A stretch of 64,000 nt of DNA from Aliamphritea ceti (GTDB taxonomy: Bacteria; Pseudomonadota; Gammaproteobacteria; Pseudomonadales; Balneatricaceae), in NCBI RefSeq assembly GCF_024347215.1, contig NZ_AP025282.1, positions 3,410,001 through 3,474,000 of the forward strand. Direction: 5' to 3'. The stretch's first letter is position 1, and each line of letters begins with the position of its first letter. The translations under genes and the position numbers were made by a program. Shown here one piece after another: positions 61,386-64,000 of the stretch. Under the pieces are notes generated by a model. The model did no database searches. It saw only the letters and a list, made by a program, of their open reading frames with translations, and was not told the origin of the DNA.

Positions 61386-62583
61386 ATATCATGCGCTGGA
61401 TATGACCGGCAAAAAACATCGCGGCTTTATTGATGCAGATTCTGGACGACAGGCACGTCAGCTCCTGCGTGATAAAAAACTGTTAACAAACATTCTGACA
61501 CCGGTTAATGAACAACCTTCCAAAAGAAAACTTTGGTTTAAACCCAAAATATCTGTGCAACAACTGGCACTGTTTACACAACAGCTTGCTGTACTTATCC
61601 AGTCCGGGATCCCTATCGAAGATGCGCTTCAGGCTACTATTGAGCAAAGTAATAGCAAACATTTATGTACGGCATTACAAGGTATAAAAAGCAAAGTACG
61701 TGAAGGTCAGGGCATTGCCGAGAGTATGACCGAATTCCCTGGCATATTTCCTCCTGTCTACCAGGCTCTGGTAGGTGCGGGCGAAAAGTCGGGAGATCTG
61801 GGTAAAGTATTATTACAGCTGGCTGACTACACTGAACGTAACCAACAACTACGTAATACTGTCTTACAGGCATCGATTTACCCAATTGTACTAACTCTGG
61901 TGGCAACCATCATCATTGGCGTACTCATGGCTTACGTAGTGCCTAAAGTTGTCGAACAGTTTGAACATGTTGGCCAGCAGCTCCCGCTGCTAACCCGTAT
62001 CATGATCAGTCTGTCTGACTTTATTGTGAATAACGGCGGCATACTGATCTGTACTGCCCTGGCGCTGTTAATTGCTTTTCATTACAGCTATCGCCACTTC
62101 AGATTTAAAATGACCCTGCATAAACAACTGCTAAGGTTCCCGTTTATTTCCAGACTACTGATCAATCTGGAAACAGCCCGAATGCTGAACACACTCAATA
62201 TAATGCTAAACAGCGGTGCGCCCCTGCTACAGGCATTAAGCGTAAGCCAGCAAACAGCAGCAAATATTTACTTCAAAACTCTTTTAAATAACCTGTCAGA
62301 AAGCGTTCGGGAAGGTGGCAGTCTTAATAAAGCTATGGGACAGCTAAAACTCTTCCCACCAATTACGGTATTTATGGTTGCTAACGGTGAAATCTCAGGC
62401 GAGTTGTCGCTCGCTTTAAAGAAGTCTGCCGAACAGCAGGAACACCAGCTAAATAACATCATAGCTATTACTACTCGGCTGGTAGAGCCGGTTCTCATCA
62501 TCATCTTTGGGCTTATCGTTCTTGCTATTGTGCTGGCGATATTACTGCCAATCATGCAATTAAATGACCTCACGCAACTCTGA
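61372..62583 (+). CDS. gspF: Type II secretion system inner-membrane protein F
   Basis: This 403-residue platform protein has two GspF domains, each with helical cytoplasmic parts and a membrane segment, and three transmembrane helices (about 170-192, 220-240, 370-395). Signatures are LALFTQQLAVLIQSGIPIEDAL, PPVYQALVGAGEKSGDLGKVL and the second-half METARMLNTLNIML-like segment. The start is ATG at 61372, overlapping gspE. The length is standard. Confidence 0.96.
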   Translation: MPSFEYHALDMTGKKHRGFIDADSGRQARQLLRDKKLLTNILTPVNEQPSKRKLWFKPKISVQQLALFTQQLAVLIQSGIPIEDALQATIEQSNSKHLCTALQGIKSKVREGQGIAESMTEFPGIFPPVYQALVGAGEKSGDLGKVLLQLADYTERNQQLRNTVLQASIYPIVLTLVATIIIGVLMAYVVPKVVEQFEHVGQQLPLLTRIMISLSDFIVNNGGILICTALALLIAFHYSYRHFRFKMTLHKQLLRFPFISRLLINLETARMLNTLNIMLNSGAPLLQALSVSQQTAANIYFKTLLNNLSESVREGGSLNKAMGQLKLFPPITVFMVANGEISGELSLALKKSAEQQEHQLNNIIAITTRLVEPVLIIIFGLIVLAIVLAILLPIMQLNDLTQL

Positions 62584-62598
62584 GCAGGGAGCACAACA

Positions 62599-63054
62599 AT
62601 GCGTAATCTAAGCAATATTTGCCACCGCTATAAACCCCACACAAAGCAAACGGGGTTCACTTTGCTGGAAATAATGGTGGTCATCGTAATTTTGGGACTT
62701 TTGGTTGCAATCGTTGCACCTAATGTCTTGCAAAATCAGGATATTGCGATGGTTGAAAAAGCTAAGGCGGATATTTCCGCATTGGAAAATGCCCTGGATA
62801 TGTACAAGTTAGATAATCATAAATACCCATCAACAGATCAGGGGTTAGAGGCTCTGGTGAGTAAACCGACGATACCTCCCGCGCCCAAAAACTATCGAAT
62901 GGACGGCTATATTAAGCGTCTTCCCAGCGATCCATGGGGCAACTCATACCAATACCTTTATCCCGGCGAGCATAACAGCTACGACATTTATTCACTTGGT
63001 GCGGACGGCAATACTGATGGCGAAGGAATGGCAGCAGATATCGCTAACTGGTAA
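62599..63054 (+). CDS. gspG: Type II secretion system major pseudopilin G
   Basis: This 151-residue major pseudopilin has a prepilin leader of about 19 residues cut before FTLLEIMVVIVILG. The remainder includes ALENALDMYKLDNHKYPSTDQGLEALV and the calcium-binding loop region near LPSDPWGNSYQYLYPGEH. The leader is long for GspG. The start is ATG at 62599 after a GGGAGC site. The gspH start lies within its 3' end. Confidence 0.96.
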   Translation: MRNLSNICHRYKPHTKQTGFTLLEIMVVIVILGLLVAIVAPNVLQNQDIAMVEKAKADISALENALDMYKLDNHKYPSTDQGLEALVSKPTIPPAPKNYRMDGYIKRLPSDPWGNSYQYLYPGEHNSYDIYSLGADGNTDGEGMAADIANW

Positions 63055-63484
63055 GCAATATGGCTTCACCCTGTTAGAACTGATGGTCGTGATTACCCTA
63101 ATCGGGCTTATCGGCAGCATTATTATCGCCAGGCCTTATGTAACAGCTAATGACAATAATCCTGCTGCTGAACTGGAAATACTCCTTAAGGAAATGGCTA
63201 ACAAAGCGCTTATAGAGCAACGCTGGTATGGAATGCAAACTGACACCGACAAATACCGGCTGATGCAATTCTCGAATAATGGCTGGACACCCGCAGGGAA
63301 GAAAAACTGGGTGGAACTGCCAGCCAATATGACACTTGAAGTATCCCCACAACCTGCAAACAGTGAAAGCAGAAAGGTTGTTATCTTCGCGTCGCCAGAC
63401 GGCCTGCTCAGCAATGTTAGCCTGATATTAGTCACCCCGGCTAAAGACATCATCTTAAGGGGCCCCTATGCACTCGCAGAATAA
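63017..63484 (+). CDS. gspH: Type II secretion system minor pseudopilin H
   Basis: This 155-residue minor pseudopilin has a leader cut before FTLLELMVVITLIGLIG. The ATG at 63017 (MAKEWQQISLTGKQYG leader) was chosen over a GTG at 62996; it overlaps the gspG end by 38 bases. The rest is a beta-rich globular part (KYRLMQFSNNGWTPAGKKNW). Its end overlaps gspI by 17 bases. Confidence 0.88.
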   Translation: MAKEWQQISLTGKQYGFTLLELMVVITLIGLIGSIIIARPYVTANDNNPAAELEILLKEMANKALIEQRWYGMQTDTDKYRLMQFSNNGWTPAGKKNWVELPANMTLEVSPQPANSESRKVVIFASPDGLLSNVSLILVTPAKDIILRGPYALAE

Positions 63485-63857
63485 GCATCCAGCAAATACT
63501 AATTCCCGCTATAGCGGATTTACCTTGCTGGAAGTCATGGTGGCAGTTTTTGTACTGGGCGTGGCTGCGGCAGCAATTGTGCAGGCAACCAGCGCTTCAA
63601 TTCGGCATGCGGACGCTATTACTGAACGGCAACTGGCCCTTTGGGTTGCGAATAACACAATGACAATGGCGATGTTGCCGGAGAGCCCTACCAACCAGGA
63701 AGGCTCAAGTTCATTCGGAGGCTATACATATAACTGGCAATTACGTGCAGAGCACACGTCAACTGACAACTTTCAACGGCTCTCAGTAAAAGTATTTCGA
63801 CCCAACAGCCAAAACCATTATCTGGCACAGCTTACGGGGTTTAAATTCACAGAATGA
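63468..63857 (+). CDS. gspI: Type II secretion system minor pseudopilin I
   Basis: This 129-residue minor pseudopilin has a leader cut before FTLLEVMVAVFVLGVAAAAI and the GspI segment RQLALWVANNTMTMAML. It nucleates the pseudopilus tip with GspJ and GspK. The start is ATG at 63468. Its stop overlaps the gspJ start by ATGA. Confidence 0.93.
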   Translation: MHSQNKHPANTNSRYSGFTLLEVMVAVFVLGVAAAAIVQATSASIRHADAITERQLALWVANNTMTMAMLPESPTNQEGSSSFGGYTYNWQLRAEHTSTDNFQRLSVKVFRPNSQNHYLAQLTGFKFTE

Positions 63858-64000
63858 AATCAGCCCTGAACAGTTTCGCCGGCTTCACCATGATAGAGCT
63901 CCTGGTTGCCATTGCTATGACAGCATTAATCGGTCTGGCTGCCAACAGTATGCTGGACGTTATGCTACGCAGCGGTAAACTGCTAAATCAACAACAGGCA
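63854..64000 (+). CDS. gspJ: Type II secretion system minor pseudopilin J, cut by the right edge
   Basis: The first 49 codons of a minor pseudopilin are visible: a leader (MKSALNSFAG) cut before FTMIELLVAIAMTALIGLAA, followed by the start of the helical spine (LDVMLRSGKLLNQQQA). The frame is open to the window end. The start is ATG at 63854, overlapping gspI. Position and motif make GspJ the clear call. Confidence 0.9.
   Translation, partial: MKSALNSFAGFTMIELLVAIAMTALIGLAANSMLDVMLRSGKLLNQQQA

Noticed and set aside
1..64000. tRNA, rRNA or tmRNA genes
   Set aside because: Reading both strands by eye, no cloverleaf-like or rRNA-like sequence was recognised; a dedicated scan was not possible here.

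Overview
The window looks like the chromosome of a marine gammaproteobacterium, most likely from or near the Oceanospirillaceae (Amphritea, Neptunomonas, Marinomonas type). This is inferred from the gene set (TRAP transport, betaine/sarcosine catabolism, OlsF, c-di-GMP proteins, type II secretion) and from how the proteins read, not from a database search. No rRNA, tRNA or CRISPR array was seen. Most of the sequence is a moderate-GC core. AT-rich accessory stretches lie at about 1.8-5.1 kb, 31.7-34.8 kb, 48.1-48.6 kb and 52-57 kb.

Layout. 0-3.7 kb, minus strand: a thioredoxin-like gene followed by potF-potG-potH of a putrescine-type ABC importer; potH runs off the left edge. 4.1-5.1 kb: a divergent ccdA gene broken by 28 perfect copies of a 10-bp repeat; exactly two copies would restore the frame. 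5.2 kb: a Bor-like lipoprotein. 5.6-10.9 kb: a ureohydrolase and a LysR regulator, divergent from a complete TRAP transporter (dctP-dctQ-dctM), probably a guanidino-compound uptake and hydrolysis unit. 11-15.8 kb: HopJ-family protein, TauE/SafE exporter, SulP transporter, DNA polymerase IV and a small winged-helix protein. 16-18.9 kb: a large GGDEF-EAL protein. 19.2-21 kb: the bifunctional ornithine-lipid synthase olsF, preceded by five direct half-sites at an 11-bp period that resemble a Pho box. 21-31.7 kb: a VWA/J-domain pair, a lipoprotein, a degenerate GlrR-like regulator, ybaK, a MOSC protein, tmcA, a degenerate GGDEF membrane protein and a DUF924 protein.

31.8-38 kb: small secreted proteins, an HD-GYP phosphodiesterase, a solute-binding-like protein, a DUF3012 lipoprotein, a membrane-anchored LysM-like protein, a GST, a LysE exporter and a two-helix membrane protein. 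38.3-47.6 kb: a coherent methylamine operon of an MttB-superfamily methyltransferase without an amber codon, a dimethylglycine dehydrogenase-type flavoprotein, and heterotetrameric sarcosine oxidase soxB-soxD-soxA-soxG. Together these could take glycine betaine to glycine if the MttB homologue acts on betaine. 47.6-48.2 kb holds an unexplained non-coding segment with perfect inverted repeats.

48.2-52 kb: a small membrane protein, recQ with a translationally overlapping yqaA-like gene, and a YecA-family protein. 52-56.7 kb: an AT-rich group with LemA, a TPM-PDZ fusion and several unknown secreted or membrane proteins. 57-64 kb: the type II secretion operon gspC-D-E-F-G-H-I-J, cut by the right edge inside gspJ.

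Most notable observations: the decamer expansion in ccdA, the Pho-box-like array before olsF, the NtrC-type regulator stripped of its GAFTGA loop and Walker B acids, the MttB-DMGDH-Sox operon with no visible corrinoid protein, the LemA/TPM-PDZ group, and a near-identical 32-nt element upstream of two unrelated genes.
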